Notes under the pieces: model-generated
What the model was told of the DNA's origin: nothing
What the model saw: only the letters and a program-made list of their open reading frames with translations
Database searches by the model: none
Made by a program: the position numbers and the translations under genes
Part shown: positions 44,042-54,541 of the stretch, piece after piece
How positions within the stretch are numbered: position 1 is the stretch's first letter
How the letters are laid out: the number at the start of each line of letters is the position of its first letter
Assembly: GCF_003987275.1 (NCBI RefSeq)
Contig: NZ_PIQF01000002.1
Span: forward strand, 62,001-126,000
DNA from: Idiomarina seosinensis
GTDB taxonomy: Bacteria > Pseudomonadota > Gammaproteobacteria > Enterobacterales > Alteromonadaceae
Length of the DNA stretch: 64,000 nucleotides
Direction of reading: 5' to 3'

Positions 44042-45508
44042 TTATAACCCCTCGCCGTTGACATTCAGCACGAACGGCTGTGGTATTCTATTTTTTAAAC
44101 ATTCGGCATTGAGTTGCTGCACGCTACCCTGCTCAATAAAATTAGCTATCAACGTATTGGCGCAGGTATGGCTCGCAATGGTATGACTTGCATGTTCAGC
44201 CACAATATGGCGACTGTTTGGCAACGTTCTCGCGGCGATATCTCCCCAGCGCGGCGGAGTTACAGGATCCTGCGTTCCCGATAGCAACAGAACAGGCTTT
44301 TCAGACTTTACTGGTTTGTCCCAGTCGTCAGCTACCGGCTTAGACTCCCAGCCCGCACATAGAGCCTTAAAAGCGTCACCAGTGCGGCCACCGATAAAAT
44401 CGTTATTAGCGTCTTGTTGAAATAACGAATCAGTGGCTCGCGGTAAGTCCTCGCTACATACCACTGACAACATCAAACCAAGGTAAATTGAATTTTGCGT
44501 GGCAATGGTGGTACCACCCATCAGCCCTAAAACTGGTTTGAAATTATTTTTTGCGGCCGAGTGAATCGCGTAAGGTAATAATTGCCTCGTCATTGGGCTG
44601 TATAGTGCCATTCGAATGATAGAGCTAAACCGCCCTGGTGTTAGTCGAATGGTTAGTGGCTGATGAGACAACGGGTCGGTGGTTTCTAAAATGACTTGCT
44701 CATTGCCCAAACGACTCATAACTTGCTGATAGTCATCTCCCAGCTCGGGGAATGCGTCGCTGCACGACAGTTGCTGCTGGCAGTCTTCTAATAACTGGTC
44801 AAACGCAAGGCTACCGTGCAGCCCAAAGGGGCCAATAATCACCTGTGGGGGCGCCACTGCGTCCAAAGTCGCTGTGCGAACCGAGTCAGGATAGAGTTGT
44901 AGATATTTTAATGCCGCGCGCGAGCCATAAGAGCCGCCGTACAAATTAAATTGCTCAACGCCCAGTTCTTTGCGAACTCGTTCAAAGTCACGAATGCTGT
45001 TATGAGTTGAGTACTGTAAGGTATCAGTGTCAGAAAAATTGGCCAGACACTTGCGGGCAGTTTCAGTCAGATTCTGCTCTTCATCGGACTGAATGAGTTC
45101 ATCGGCGTGCGATATGTCGCATTCCAAAGGATTACTTTTACCGGTGCCCCGTTGATCGATAAGCACAATATCCCGCTGCGGGCGGACAGCATCAAAGATG
45201 CGGGAAATCATTGGAGCAAGCTCGGTCGCAGCCTGTCCGGGCCCGCCGGCTAATATCAACAGAGGATCGGGTTTTGCACCCTCGCTAATAGCCGGCAAGA
45301 TAGCGTAGTGGATCTTTATCTGCTTAGCGCCCGGTTGCTGATAGTTTTCCGGCACCGGTACATAACCACAGGTGAGTTGTTCCTGAATACCATCGATAAA
45401 ACAGCTACCAGAAGACGGTTCCGCTAAATTATCTGGCGTGGCTTTGGCTACCGCCGACAACAACAATGCCATCGGTACAATGAGTATAAAGCTCCAACGA
45501 GTTCGCAT
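44042..45508 (-). CDS. Exported alpha/beta hydrolase (tripeptidyl aminopeptidase-like)
   Basis: 488 residues. Signal peptide MRTRWSFILIVPMALLLSAVAKA. Hydrolase fold with LILAGGPGQAATEL (oxyanion loop HGGPG-like), LIDQRGTGKSNPLEC, nucleophile elbow YGGSYGSRAAL, then a TAP-like C-terminal region with VLLSGTQDPVTPPRWG (acid) and EHASHTIASHTCANTL (histidine). The group includes secreted proline iminopeptidase and tripeptidyl aminopeptidase. Several cysteine pairs fit a periplasmic protein. Its substrate is unknown; coupling to an ABC exporter suggests a peptide-related role. Confidence 0.85.
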   Translation of the reverse strand: MRTRWSFILIVPMALLLSAVAKATPDNLAEPSSGSCFIDGIQEQLTCGYVPVPENYQQPGAKQIKIHYAILPAISEGAKPDPLLILAGGPGQAATELAPMISRIFDAVRPQRDIVLIDQRGTGKSNPLECDISHADELIQSDEEQNLTETARKCLANFSDTDTLQYSTHNSIRDFERVRKELGVEQFNLYGGSYGSRAALKYLQLYPDSVRTATLDAVAPPQVIIGPFGLHGSLAFDQLLEDCQQQLSCSDAFPELGDDYQQVMSRLGNEQVILETTDPLSHQPLTIRLTPGRFSSIIRMALYSPMTRQLLPYAIHSAAKNNFKPVLGLMGGTTIATQNSIYLGLMLSVVCSEDLPRATDSLFQQDANNDFIGGRTGDAFKALCAGWESKPVADDWDKPVKSEKPVLLLSGTQDPVTPPRWGDIAARTLPNSRHIVAEHASHTIASHTCANTLIANFIEQGSVQQLNAECLKNRIPQPFVLNVNGEGL

Positions 45509-45602
45509 TTTCTTTCCCTGTCAATATGCTGCTATTGAGTTATGTTACCCAGCCTGAACCATATAGCAAAGAAGTTATGCGGATTAATTGTTAGCAAATA
45601 TG

Positions 45603-45632
45603 AAAAAGGCCTCCCGTAGGAAGCCTTTTTTC
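45603..45632 (-). terminator. Intrinsic terminator after the DUF3718 gene
   Basis: AAAAAGGC and GCCTTTTT arms with an imperfect CTCC/GGAA extension and short loop at 45604-45631. T-runs on both sides make it usable on either strand. It ends the DUF3718 transcript before the hydrolase-ABC operon. Confidence 0.75.
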
Positions 45633-45656
45633 ATTATTAAAACGTCTCGCCGTTAG

Positions 45657-46031
45657 TTAAAGGCCAGCACGCTCTTTAATTTCGCTTGCGATTTTGGTGC
45701 CGCCGTGGCCATTCGCTTGCGCCCATTCATAATCACCTGACGCTTTCAGATCTTCAACTGACAGGCGACCAACCATAAACGTGCCAATATCTGTTGAGCC
45801 ATTGCTCATTGCGAACTGAAGCAGGCTTTGACCGTTACACTGAATACCAGAGTACACGTCGCGGATACGAACGCGTGAGTCACGAAGTTTCTTACGCATA
45901 CGCATAGTGTCGTCGCCTTGCACGTAAGTACACAGACTTAACGCTAATTCATTTGCTTCTGCGGTTTTCGAATATGTTACCCCAGTCGCAGCAACCGCTG
46001 CAATCAGCGAGCCTAATAATAGTGCTTTCAT
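45657..46031 (-). CDS. Secreted DUF3718 family protein
   Basis: 124-residue small exported protein. The chosen ATG has GAGG upstream and gives signal peptide MKALLLGSLIAAVAATGV; an earlier GTG is rejected. The mature part has two cysteines in LSLCTYVQGDD and GIQCNGQSLLQFAM, likely a disulfide, and MRKKLRDSRVRIRDVY between them: the DUF3718 pattern known from Alteromonadales and Vibrionales. Function unknown. Single gene. Confidence 0.83.
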   Translation of the reverse strand: MKALLLGSLIAAVAATGVTYSKTAEANELALSLCTYVQGDDTMRMRKKLRDSRVRIRDVYSGIQCNGQSLLQFAMSNGSTDIGTFMVGRLSVEDLKASGDYEWAQANGHGGTKIASEIKERAGL

Positions 46032-46146
46032 TAATGTGACCTCTACCACTCATCAATTGCTCAAATTTTCATCAGAATGATACTACGATTTAACCCCATC
46101 ATCAATGCCCTGTTTAACCCTAACTCTATGATATATTAACAATTTA

Positions 46147-46647
46147 TTAACTTACCTTTTCGAGAATAAGGGTAGTATAGGCGGGCTGTTCTGGGCTACT
46201 GGGGGCAACTTCTTGCCGCTCAACCTCAACCCAATCAGCTATTTGAGTGTAGTCTGGGAAGTAAGTGTCGCCGGCAACATCCAGTTCGATTTTAGTAACA
46301 TAAAGCCGGTCTGCATACGGCAAAAAAATTTCATAAATTTTTCCGCCACCAATAACCATGACCTCTTCCACCGGTCCGGCAGCCGCTAATGCCTGCTTAA
46401 CCCCAGAGACCCAGACCACTTGATTATCCTGGCTTTCAGCAAGATGGGACTGACTTGATAAAACAATATTTTTACGGCCCGGTAAGGGTCGCCCCAAAGA
46501 CTCAAAGGTTTTTCGCCCCATAACAATTGGCTTACCTAAGGTAATTTTTTTGAAATACTTTAATTCACCGGGGATATGCCAGGGCATTTTATTGTCTTTA
46601 CCAATAACCCGATTATTAGCCATCGCGGCGACAAGTGAAACTTTCAT
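46147..46647 (-). CDS. folA: Dihydrofolate reductase
   Basis: Reduces dihydrofolate to tetrahydrofolate with NADPH, replenishing the cofactor used by ThyA. 166 residues. SLVAAMANNRVIGKDNKMPWHIPGE contains the Met20 loop and the catalytic Asp-equivalent region; IVMGRKTFESLGRPLPGRKN binds NADPH; VIGGGKIYE is the conserved glycine turn. AGGAG precedes the ATG. Upstream lies family-2 repeat copy B. Confidence 0.96.
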   Translation of the reverse strand: MKVSLVAAMANNRVIGKDNKMPWHIPGELKYFKKITLGKPIVMGRKTFESLGRPLPGRKNIVLSSQSHLAESQDNQVVWVSGVKQALAAAGPVEEVMVIGGGKIYEIFLPYADRLYVTKIELDVAGDTYFPDYTQIADWVEVERQEVAPSSPEQPAYTTLILEKVS

Positions 46648-46661
46648 TAAATCTCCTTTTT

Positions 46662-46850
46662 AGGCTTCGGCTACCCCTCTCGGTGTGGTGTGGGTCCTAC
46701 GGCCGGTGTGGCTTGCAGCCTTCGGCGCAAGGGTTTAGGGGCTGCGCCCGTCAAACCAAGAGCGCAGCGACTCTACACCGGCCGTAGGCCCCAACCCGCG
46801 CAAAGCGCCCAACCCTGCCTTAGGCCCAAACCTGCGAGCGCAGCGAGCCC
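46662..46850. repeat. Palindromic intergenic repeat, family 2, copy B
   Basis: Fills the obgE-folA gap. A 14-bp perfect inverted pair, CCTACGGCCGGTGT (46696-46709) with its complement (46775-46788), encloses a hairpin GGGC-TGC-GCCC (46739-46749) in the same TTTAGGGGCT...CGCCCGTCAA setting as copy A. Further pieces such as GAGCGCAGCGA recur. A reading frame runs through it but is only an antisense extension over obgE. Confidence 0.75.
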
Positions 46851-46854
46851 TAAG

Positions 46855-48024
<1,170 letters not shown>

Positions 48025-48073
48025 TTACTTACTTTGGTTAAATGCTTTGTATAAAATTCTAGCACATATGAAA

Positions 48074-48098
48074 AAGCCCCGCCGATTTGGCAGGGCTT
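48074..48098 (-). terminator. Terminator after rplU-rpmA
   Basis: AAGCCC (48074-48079) pairs with GGGCTT (48093-48098), with an inner GCC/GGC pair and one mismatch. On the minus strand it is followed by TTTTT. Confidence 0.75.
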
Positions 48099-48145
48099 CT
48101 ATAATCCGACGCTTAATTTAGAAAGCGACAGTTTATCGCAATTTA

Positions 48146-48403
48146 TTAGTCAGAAACGACGCTAATATATTTACGATTTTTGCTGCCTTTTGTTTCAAAA
48201 GACACTTTGCCTTCGCTTGTCGCGAACAACGTGTGGTCTTTGCCCATACCTACGTTGCTACCAGCATGGAACTTAGTACCACGCTGACGAACCAGGATGT
48301 TGCCTGCTAAAACAGACTCTCCGCCGAAGCGCTTTACACCAAGACGTTTACTCTCTGAATCGCGACCGTTTTTAGTAGAACCACCAGCCTTTTTATGTGC
48401 CAT
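48146..48403 (-). CDS. rpmA: 50S ribosomal protein L27
   Basis: 85-residue basic protein whose N-terminal tail reaches the peptidyl transferase centre. [30 protein letters not shown] is the expected start and [11 protein letters not shown] the core. 15 bp after rplU, in the universal rplU-rpmA order. Confidence 0.98.
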   Translation of the reverse strand: MAHKKAGGSTKNGRDSESKRLGVKRFGGESVLAGNILVRQRGTKFHAGSNVGMGKDHTLFATSEGKVSFETKGSKNRKYISVVSD

Positions 48404-48418
48404 GTCGTTACTCCTTAA

Positions 48419-48730
48419 TTAGCTGTTGATACCAGTGATTTTCACTTCTGTGAACCACTGACGGTGACCTTGTTGAGTACGAGAGTGCTTACGACGACGG
48501 AACTTGACGATTTTTACTTTATCGCCACGACCGTGATCGACAATCTCTGCCTTCACTTTGCCACCTGATACGAACGGAGCACCGATTTTTACATCGCTGC
48601 CGTCTGAAACCATCAAAACCTGGTCGAATTCAACTACGTCTCCGGTAGCTGCTTCCAGTTTTTCCAGGCGGACGATTTGGCCTTCAGTCACACGGTGCTG
48701 CTTACCGCCACTTTGGAATACTGCGTACAT
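48419..48730 (-). CDS. rplU: 50S ribosomal protein L21
   Basis: 103 residues from the ATG giving [14 protein letters not shown], identical in length to E. coli L21; a 9-residue longer reading is rejected because GGAG sits just before this ATG. The C-terminal signature [16 protein letters not shown] binds 23S rRNA. First gene of rplU-rpmA with its own strong promoter. Confidence 0.98.
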   Translation of the reverse strand: MYAVFQSGGKQHRVTEGQIVRLEKLEAATGDVVEFDQVLMVSDGSDVKIGAPFVSGGKVKAEIVDHGRGDKVKIVKFRRRKHSRTQQGHRQWFTEVKITGINS

Positions 48731-48779
48731 AGTAATCTCCACAACCCTTATGGGCATCCGAATTTAAATCAGGCCGCGA

Positions 48780-48808
48780 ATTGTACGCAAAAGCTAAAAT
48801 GAACGCAA
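48780..48808 (-). promoter_or_regulatory. rplU-rpmA promoter
   Basis: Minus strand TTGCGT (48808-48803), 17-bp spacer, TACAAT (48785-48780), 49 bp before the start codon. Good match on spacing and hexamers. Confidence 0.6.
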
Positions 48809-48828
48809 GCAGTTATTTCGGCTATTTG

Positions 48829-48974
48829 CCCGCGTGGCGGGCGGCTTTTTGCTCGCTCCGCTCGCGGCTATTTACAACGGCGCTACGCTTGTTAAGGCTG
48901 TTTCGAGCAAAGCAATGTCGTAAATAGCCGGCGCAAGGCGTCAAACAGCCACTTGCGCAGCAAGGTAAATAGCC
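48829..48974. repeat. Inverted-repeat cluster between rplU and ispB
   Basis: Non-coding block with several matching arms: CGGCTATTTAC (48865-48875) pairs with GTAAATAGCCG (48920-48930); a further GGTAAATAGCC stands at 48964-48974, and GGCTATTTGCC at 48830-48840. GGCTGTTT (48896-48903) pairs with AAACAGCC (48943-48950). The style is like family 2 but the core differs. No gene seen in the 321 bp between rplU and ispB. Confidence 0.65.
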
Positions 48975-48975
48975 T

Positions 48976-49007
48976 TACACACTTTCAGTGTTAAGCGAAA
49001 GTGTGTA
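48976..49007. promoter_or_regulatory. Palindrome upstream of ispB
   Basis: Perfect 11-bp inverted repeat TACACACTTTC (48976-48986) and GAAAGTGTGTA (48997-49007), 10-bp spacer, 45 bp before the ispB start. A TACTAT at 49006-49011 could be a -10. Could be an operator or a leader hairpin; no known regulator site was recognised. Confidence 0.4.
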
Positions 49008-49051
49008 CTATGTCGGCTCCGTTAAATTTTGTAAAAAAACAGATAGCTATG

Positions 49052-50023
49052 ATGGATATGCAGTCCATTAATGCGTTAGCCAAGCAAGACATGCTGGGTG
49101 TTAATGCGCTAATTGGTGAACAACTTACGTCGGACGTGGCGTTAATTAATCAGCTTGGGCTTTATATCGTTAATAGTGGCGGCAAACGTTTACGCCCTTT
49201 ATTAACGGTTATCGCGGCCCGCGCTCTAGGCTACGACGGCGACCACCACCACAAGCTGGCAGCGATTATTGAATTCATTCATACCGCTACTCTCCTGCAC
49301 GATGATGTCGTTGATGAATCAGAGCTCCGGCGCGGCCGCAAAACCGCTAATGCCGTATTTGGTAACGAAGCATCGGTGTTGGTGGGCGACTTTCTATATA
49401 CTCGCGCGTTCCAAATGATGGTACAGCTGGATTCCCTGGAAATACTGAGTATTTTAGCTGATGCCACCAACATTATTGCCGAGGGTGAGGTTCTGCAGTT
49501 AATGAACTGCAATGAACCGGACACGTCTGAAACCCAGTATTTTGAAGTGATTTACGGTAAAACCGCAAAACTATTCGAAGCTGCAACTCAGCTTGCCGGA
49601 ATCCTCACCAAACAACCATCTGCAATTACCGCTTCGATGGCCGACTATGGCCGCTACCTAGGTACCGCGTTTCAATTGGTCGATGACTTGCTGGACTATA
49701 CGGCTGATACAGAGACTATGGGGAAAAATGCCGGTGACGATTTAGCCGAAGGCAAACCGACTTTACCGCTGCTTTACGCCATGTGGCATGGCAATGAGAC
49801 AGAACAACAGTTGATTCGAAAAGCAATCGAAAATGGTGATGGACGTGAGCACTTACAAACGGTGCTTAGCGCAATGGAGAGAACTGGCGCCCTAACTTAC
49901 ACTAGAGATAAAGCCTTAGAAGCAGCCCAACAGGCAAAAAATGCGTTGGCTGATATTCCGGAATCTGATTACAAACAAGCGTTGTTATCGTTGGCTGATT
50001 TATCGGTGAATCGAATTAATTAG
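49052..50023 (+). CDS. ispB: Octaprenyl diphosphate synthase
   Basis: Trans-prenyltransferase that builds the long side chain of ubiquinone and menaquinone. First aspartate-rich motif LLHDDVVDESELRRG, second LVDDLLDYTAD, with GKRLRPLLT for diphosphate binding. The ATG chosen matches the E. coli start (INAL five residues in); longer GTG and ATG readings exist but cross the promoter region. 323 residues. Normally upstream and divergent from rplU, as here. Chain length (C40) is inferred from the E. coli resemblance. Confidence 0.94.
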   Translation: MDMQSINALAKQDMLGVNALIGEQLTSDVALINQLGLYIVNSGGKRLRPLLTVIAARALGYDGDHHHKLAAIIEFIHTATLLHDDVVDESELRRGRKTANAVFGNEASVLVGDFLYTRAFQMMVQLDSLEILSILADATNIIAEGEVLQLMNCNEPDTSETQYFEVIYGKTAKLFEAATQLAGILTKQPSAITASMADYGRYLGTAFQLVDDLLDYTADTETMGKNAGDDLAEGKPTLPLLYAMWHGNETEQQLIRKAIENGDGREHLQTVLSAMERTGALTYTRDKALEAAQQAKNALADIPESDYKQALLSLADLSVNRIN

Positions 50024-50157
50024 CGGTGTGGGGCTCCGCCGGTTTAGGCCTTCGGCGGTTTAGGCGCTTCGCGCGTTAAACCCTCGCGCCGAGGGCAGCA
50101 AGCTACACCGCGAGTACGTAGCACGAGCCCAAACCGGCCGAAGGCCCCAAAACGCCG
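50023..50157. repeat. Palindromic intergenic repeat, family 2, copy C
   Basis: Between the convergent ends of ispB and mdh. Arms: GCGGTGT (50023-50029) with ACACCGC (50105-50111); GGGCTC (50031-50036) with GAGCCC (50125-50130); GGCCTTCGGC (50047-50056) with GCCGAAGGCC (50137-50146). Core hairpin is GCGC-TTC-GCGC at 50064-50074, where copies A and B have GGGC-NNC-GCCC. It starts in the ispB stop codon and may end both transcripts. Confidence 0.75.
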
Positions 50158-50158
50158 A

Positions 50159-51091
50159 TTATTTAACGAATTCAACACCCTTCTGGATATCGCCTTTCAG
50201 GCCATCCAGCATGTCATCCATGCACTTTTTCTCGAAGGCACTGATGTCGCCATACGGCAGAACTTCTTCTGCGCCGTTTTTTCCAAGACGTACTGGCTGC
50301 GCGAAGAAAGTCGCGTGATCGCCAGGTCCTTCAACATAGGTGCACTCAATAGTGTCCTGACCTTGCAAGCCTTTAACTAACGACAAGCAGAACCGAGCCG
50401 CTGCCTGACCCATTGATAAGGTTGCTGAACCGCCGCCCGCTTTTGCTTCTACAACTTCAGTGCCGGCGTTTTGAATACGGTGTGTTAAGTCTTTAATCTC
50501 TTGCTCCGTAAACTCAACATTCTCTACCTGGGATAGTAATGGCAGAATCGTTGTACCACTGTGCCCACCAATAACCGGAACATTCACGTTCTCAGGATTT
50601 AAACCACGCAATTCAGCAACGAATGCTTCTGAACGGATAACATCCAGTGTTGTTACCCCAAACAGACGACGTTTGTCGTAACAACCATTGTTCTGCAGAA
50701 CTTGTTTGGCAATTGGAACCGTTGTGTTTACCGGGTTAGTGATAATACCAACACAGGCGTTTGGACAATTGTCAGCAACACCCTGAACCAGGTTTTTTAC
50801 AATACCGGCGTTCATGTTAAACAAGTCAGAACGGTCCATCCCAGGTTTACGCGGGACACCTGCTGGAATCAAAACGATATCGCTGCCAACAAGTGCTGAC
50901 GCTAAATCGTCTTTGCCGAAGCCCTGAACTTTGACGTCCGTAGGAATGTGACTTAGATCAACAGCCACTCCTGGTACTACTGGTGCTACGTCGTATAAAG
51001 ATAACTCAGTACCCGCTGGTAATTGAGTTTTTAGAAGTAATGATAATGCCTGGCCGATACCACCGGCCGCACCTAATACGGCTACTTTCAT
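50159..51091 (-). CDS. mdh: Malate dehydrogenase
   Basis: NAD-dependent TCA-cycle enzyme. Start [20 protein letters not shown] as in E. coli (310 residues), with GGAG just upstream; a 4-residue longer reading is rejected. NAD fold GAAGGIGQ, substrate arginines in [11 protein letters not shown] and VNTT region, catalytic VIGGHSG histidine. Divergent from argR, the standard arrangement. Confidence 0.98.
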   Translation of the reverse strand: MKVAVLGAAGGIGQALSLLLKTQLPAGTELSLYDVAPVVPGVAVDLSHIPTDVKVQGFGKDDLASALVGSDIVLIPAGVPRKPGMDRSDLFNMNAGIVKNLVQGVADNCPNACVGIITNPVNTTVPIAKQVLQNNGCYDKRRLFGVTTLDVIRSEAFVAELRGLNPENVNVPVIGGHSGTTILPLLSQVENVEFTEQEIKDLTHRIQNAGTEVVEAKAGGGSATLSMGQAAARFCLSLVKGLQGQDTIECTYVEGPGDHATFFAQPVRLGKNGAEEVLPYGDISAFEKKCMDDMLDGLKGDIQKGVEFVK

Positions 51092-51121
51092 CTCAGACTC
51101 CATTTGACTGTTTGATAAGGT

Positions 51122-51150
51122 ATTGCATAAAGATAGAATAGTTATGCAAT
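51122..51150. promoter_or_regulatory. Inverted repeat in the mdh-argR promoter region, possible ARG box
   Basis: Perfect 9-bp inverted repeat ATTGCATAA (51122-51130) and TTATGCAAT (51142-51150) with an A/T-rich 11-bp spacer. It resembles the half-site style of ARG boxes (TGAAT...ATTCA) but does not match them closely. ArgR autoregulation at this position is known in other gammaproteobacteria; here it is inferred. Confidence 0.4.
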
Positions 51151-51224
51151 ATTTGGCGCAAAACTGTACTCTAATAGGGTAAAAATTACAAATTTAAACG
51201 ACAGCTCGGGAAACTCGATAAACC

Positions 51225-51698
51225 ATGACTCAAGAGAAACTACTCGACGCTTTTAAAGCGTTACTTAAAGAAGAACGCTACGGCTCACAGACCGAAATTG
51301 TAAACACCCTTAAAGCTCAGGGCTTTAATAATGTCAGTCAGTCTAAGGTTTCGCGAATGCTCAGCAAACATGGTGCCGTGCGAACCAGGAATGCGAAACA
51401 AGAAATGGTCTACTGTTTACCCTCGGAGATTAGCGTACCCTCTGCAAAAGCGCCATTAAACCAACTGGTACTGGATATTCAGCATAATGATGTCATGATC
51501 ATCATTCGCACCAGTCCCGGCGCCGCTCAGTTAATCGCGCGATTACTCGACTCGGTCGGTAAGAAAGAAGGCGTACTTGGCACCATTGCTGGTGACGACA
51601 CTATTTTCATCGCGCCGCTAAAAGTCTCTGAAATTGACTTTACCTTAAATAAGGTTAAAGAGTTGTTTGCCACTCACTCGGTAGTATCCGAACCCTGA
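51225..51698 (+). CDS. argR: Arginine repressor ArgR
   Basis: 157-residue hexameric repressor. N-terminal winged helix (about 1-70) with [16 protein letters not shown] and [17 protein letters not shown]-terminal arginine-binding and oligomerisation domain (about 85-150) with [15 protein letters not shown] and [14 protein letters not shown], where the paired Asp binds arginine. Divergent from mdh. Its last 25 bp overlap the convergent DyP peroxidase gene. Confidence 0.96.
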   Translation: MTQEKLLDAFKALLKEERYGSQTEIVNTLKAQGFNNVSQSKVSRMLSKHGAVRTRNAKQEMVYCLPSEISVPSAKAPLNQLVLDIQHNDVMIIIRTSPGAAQLIARLLDSVGKKEGVLGTIAGDDTIFIAPLKVSEIDFTLNKVKELFATHSVVSEP

Positions 51699-52639
51699 TT
51701 ATGCTCCGGCTGCGCCGGATAGCTGTGCTGGTTTAAAAAGTCCGGCGATGGCACAAAAAAACTGGCGTTGGTCACTGCTTGGGTATAATCAAGCAACGGG
51801 TCGTAATTACCCTGCTCGTCTTCGTAATAACGCTGCTTTAACCAGTCGTTCACTGCTTTAGGCTGTTGGCTTAAGTAAAGAGCTAATAACCCTTGCTCAC
51901 GCAGGTCGCCCCAGGGCATATTTTGTCGTAGCAACGGAATGGGCTGCTCATCGTCGCTTATCAAACGAGTCTTACTGGCGTGTGTAACACCTTCTATTTC
52001 AGCTTCCGGAAGTCGCTCGCCAGTCACTTTATCACGACCCATTATTTGCTGCTGTCTATCGCCGCCCAAATGGTCCCAGTGGCGCAAGTCATGCCGAAAT
52101 TTTTGTAACAACAAATAGCTGCCGCCGGCAAACTCCTGATCCTGCTCTTTATCTAACAGGGCTACTGCCCGTTTTCGCAGGCCCTTAGGATTATCCGGAG
52201 CGTCGATGAAGCCCGTTAAATCACGCCCGTCGAGGTAGCGAAAAGTGCGTAGTTGATCGACTACCTCAATATCATAACCAAGCCATTCTAATAGCGTTCG
52301 GCCAGCCAGGTAGTTGGCATCAAATCGATCTGAGCGAATTTGCAGTAGCAGGTCAAAAGGTTGTCGCGGTGCTTCTCGGTCAGCTTGCTGAAGCTCGGGA
52401 AAGCGATGTAAATAGACAGGCTTAGTTTCCGGATAAATGACATCCCAATAGTCGGCTCCTATAGCAACAAAGCCATTCAACATGGATTCCGAAAAGCGGT
52501 CATCTAATTCGGTAATGATCGCCGGGATACGTGCTAATTTTCGCCGCATCGAGTCGACATCGTCAGTCATCACATTACAGAATAACGTTAACCCGTGCAG
52601 ATTAGGTTCGGCGCAAACGCCTGATTGTGCTTTAAGCAA
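51674..52639 (-). CDS. DyP-type heme peroxidase, class B-like
   Basis: 321-residue dye-decolorising peroxidase. Catalytic D146 lies in [11 protein letters not shown]; the family's GxxDG here ends in Ala. The proximal heme ligand is probably H220 in [10 protein letters not shown]238 and N240 in LLRQNMPWG are the distal residues of the B class (R-x-N-MP). No signal peptide, so cytoplasmic as YfeX. TTG start with GGGGA 7 bp upstream; no ATG is near. It converges on argR with overlapping 3' ends. Confidence 0.85.
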   Translation of the reverse strand: MLKAQSGVCAEPNLHGLTLFCNVMTDDVDSMRRKLARIPAIITELDDRFSESMLNGFVAIGADYWDVIYPETKPVYLHRFPELQQADREAPRQPFDLLLQIRSDRFDANYLAGRTLLEWLGYDIEVVDQLRTFRYLDGRDLTGFIDAPDNPKGLRKRAVALLDKEQDQEFAGGSYLLLQKFRHDLRHWDHLGGDRQQQIMGRDKVTGERLPEAEIEGVTHASKTRLISDDEQPIPLLRQNMPWGDLREQGLLALYLSQQPKAVNDWLKQRYYEDEQGNYDPLLDYTQAVTNASFFVPSPDFLNQHSYPAQPEHNQGSDTTE

Positions 52640-52764
52640 ACTGTTTCCCCGTTATTTTTATAGTATCTGCGACATCTTGTGCGGTTTTTCAGTTCTTTTA
52701 CATTGCCGTTCACTGCAGGCATTATAGAATGCCTGTACGTACCACTGCTTCGCAAGGAAAATTT

Positions 52765-54528
52765 ATGCGTAAAACGATTATCGCTTTAGCGGTTATGTCA
52801 CTGGCCGCTTGTGCCACTCAACCGAATAATACGTCTACTGTTCAAACAACTAACAATAACGCGGTAACGGCTAGCTCACAATCGGAGCAGTTTCATCAGT
52901 TAGCCGATAGCATCTGGGAGACGTTGTCCGAGTCTGATGATACCGCCCTGGATGACATGTCGCCAGAAGCGCTTGAACAACGCTACCAGCGTGATAGCCA
53001 ATGGCTTGAAAAGCTAGACGCAATAGCCGTAGAGCAGCTATCCAAACAAGACCGTATTAATCACGCAATGATTCATTATGTGGTTAAAAACAAAGTGGAT
53101 AACTACCGATTTAAAGCTCACCTGATGCCGCTTACTGCCGAAGGCTCATTTCACAGTCGGCTTGCCTTTTTGCCAAGCTACACACGTTTTGCAGAAAAGC
53201 AGGACTATCTTGATTACATCGCCAAACTGAGTACCGTTAACCGTTATATGAAACAGCAGGTTAATTGGTTAAGAGAGGCTATTGAGCAAGGTTACACCCA
53301 GCCTCAGGCAGCAATGGCCGGGTTTGAAGAGAGTATTCTTGCTTATATTGTGCAGGATGCCGAAGACAGCGTCTTCTTTGATCCCTTTGAGCGCCAGCCA
53401 AAATTTGTTGACGACGACAACTGGCAAGAATTGAAAGAGCAAGCTAAGCAAATCATTGATGAGCAAATAATGCCTGCTTACGACAGCTACTTTAGCTTTA
53501 TGGTTGGTGAGTACTTACCAAGTTCTCGCGAGACGGTTGGAGCATCTGCACTGCCAAACGGCGATGCGTTTTACAAAAACCGTATTGAACACTACACCAC
53601 AACCGACTTAAGCGCCTCCGAAATTCATCAAATTGGACGACAAGAAGTTGCCCGAATCCGTGCCGAAATGCTGGAAGTTATCGAGGAATCAGGGTTTGAC
53701 GGTAATTTTGATGAGTTTGTTGAGTTTTTAAGAACTGACGAACAGTTTTACCCGGAAACTGCGGAAGAACTGCTAAAAGAAGCTGCTTATATTTCCAAGA
53801 AGATGGATGGTAAATTGCCTGGCTTATTTAAGACTCTGCCTCGCAAACCATACGGTGTCGCTCCGGTCCCTGCCGAGATAGCTCCTAAATACACTACCGG
53901 CCGCTACAGTGGCTCGAATCGTGACGATCGCGCTGGCTTCTACTGGGTCAATACCTACGCCCTCGATCGTCGCCCATTGTATCAAATGGAAGCCCTGACT
54001 CTGCACGAAGCAGTTCCAGGCCACCATCTACAAAATGCGTTGGCTGGCGAAATGAAAGATGTTCCTGAATATCGGCAGCAGACCTATATTTCAGCATTTG
54101 GTGAAGGCTGGGGACTGTATTCGGAATACCTTGGTATCGAGGCAGGTTTCTACCAAGACCCATACAGTGATTTTGGCCGGCTAAGTTATGAAATGTGGCG
54201 GGCCGCTCGGTTAGTCGTTGATACCGGAATGCATGCGATGGGCTGGAGCCGGCAGCGAGCCATAGACTTTATGGCGGACAACACAGCGCTGTCTTTGCAC
54301 AACGTAACCACCGAAATTGATCGTTACATCACTTGGCCGGGACAAGCGTTGTCCTATAAATTAGGCGAGTTAACCATAAAACGGCTACGCACGAATGCCG
54401 AGGAACAGTTAGGTAATGATTTTGATATCCGCGAATTCCACGATGCTATTTTAGAAAATGGCAGTGTGCCGCTCGATATTTTAGAGGCACACATTAACGA
54501 CTGGATTAAACAACAAAAACAACAATAA
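52765..54528 (+). CDS. DUF885 family lipoprotein (metallopeptidase-like)
   Basis: 587 residues. The chosen ATG, with AAGGAAAA upstream, gives a lipoprotein signal with lipobox LAAC at the signal end; a longer reading is rejected. The DUF885 domain covers about 60-585. HEAVPGHH at residues 414-421 is the zinc-binding motif typical of the family, followed by GEGWGLYSEYLG. Probably a periplasmic, membrane-anchored peptidase. Substrate unknown. A perfect hairpin follows the stop. Confidence 0.87.
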   Translation: MRKTIIALAVMSLAACATQPNNTSTVQTTNNNAVTASSQSEQFHQLADSIWETLSESDDTALDDMSPEALEQRYQRDSQWLEKLDAIAVEQLSKQDRINHAMIHYVVKNKVDNYRFKAHLMPLTAEGSFHSRLAFLPSYTRFAEKQDYLDYIAKLSTVNRYMKQQVNWLREAIEQGYTQPQAAMAGFEESILAYIVQDAEDSVFFDPFERQPKFVDDDNWQELKEQAKQIIDEQIMPAYDSYFSFMVGEYLPSSRETVGASALPNGDAFYKNRIEHYTTTDLSASEIHQIGRQEVARIRAEMLEVIEESGFDGNFDEFVEFLRTDEQFYPETAEELLKEAAYISKKMDGKLPGLFKTLPRKPYGVAPVPAEIAPKYTTGRYSGSNRDDRAGFYWVNTYALDRRPLYQMEALTLHEAVPGHHLQNALAGEMKDVPEYRQQTYISAFGEGWGLYSEYLGIEAGFYQDPYSDFGRLSYEMWRAARLVVDTGMHAMGWSRQRAIDFMADNTALSLHNVTTEIDRYITWPGQALSYKLGELTIKRLRTNAEEQLGNDFDIREFHDAILENGSVPLDILEAHINDWIKQQKQQ

Positions 54529-54541
54529 ATCGCTCCTGAAA

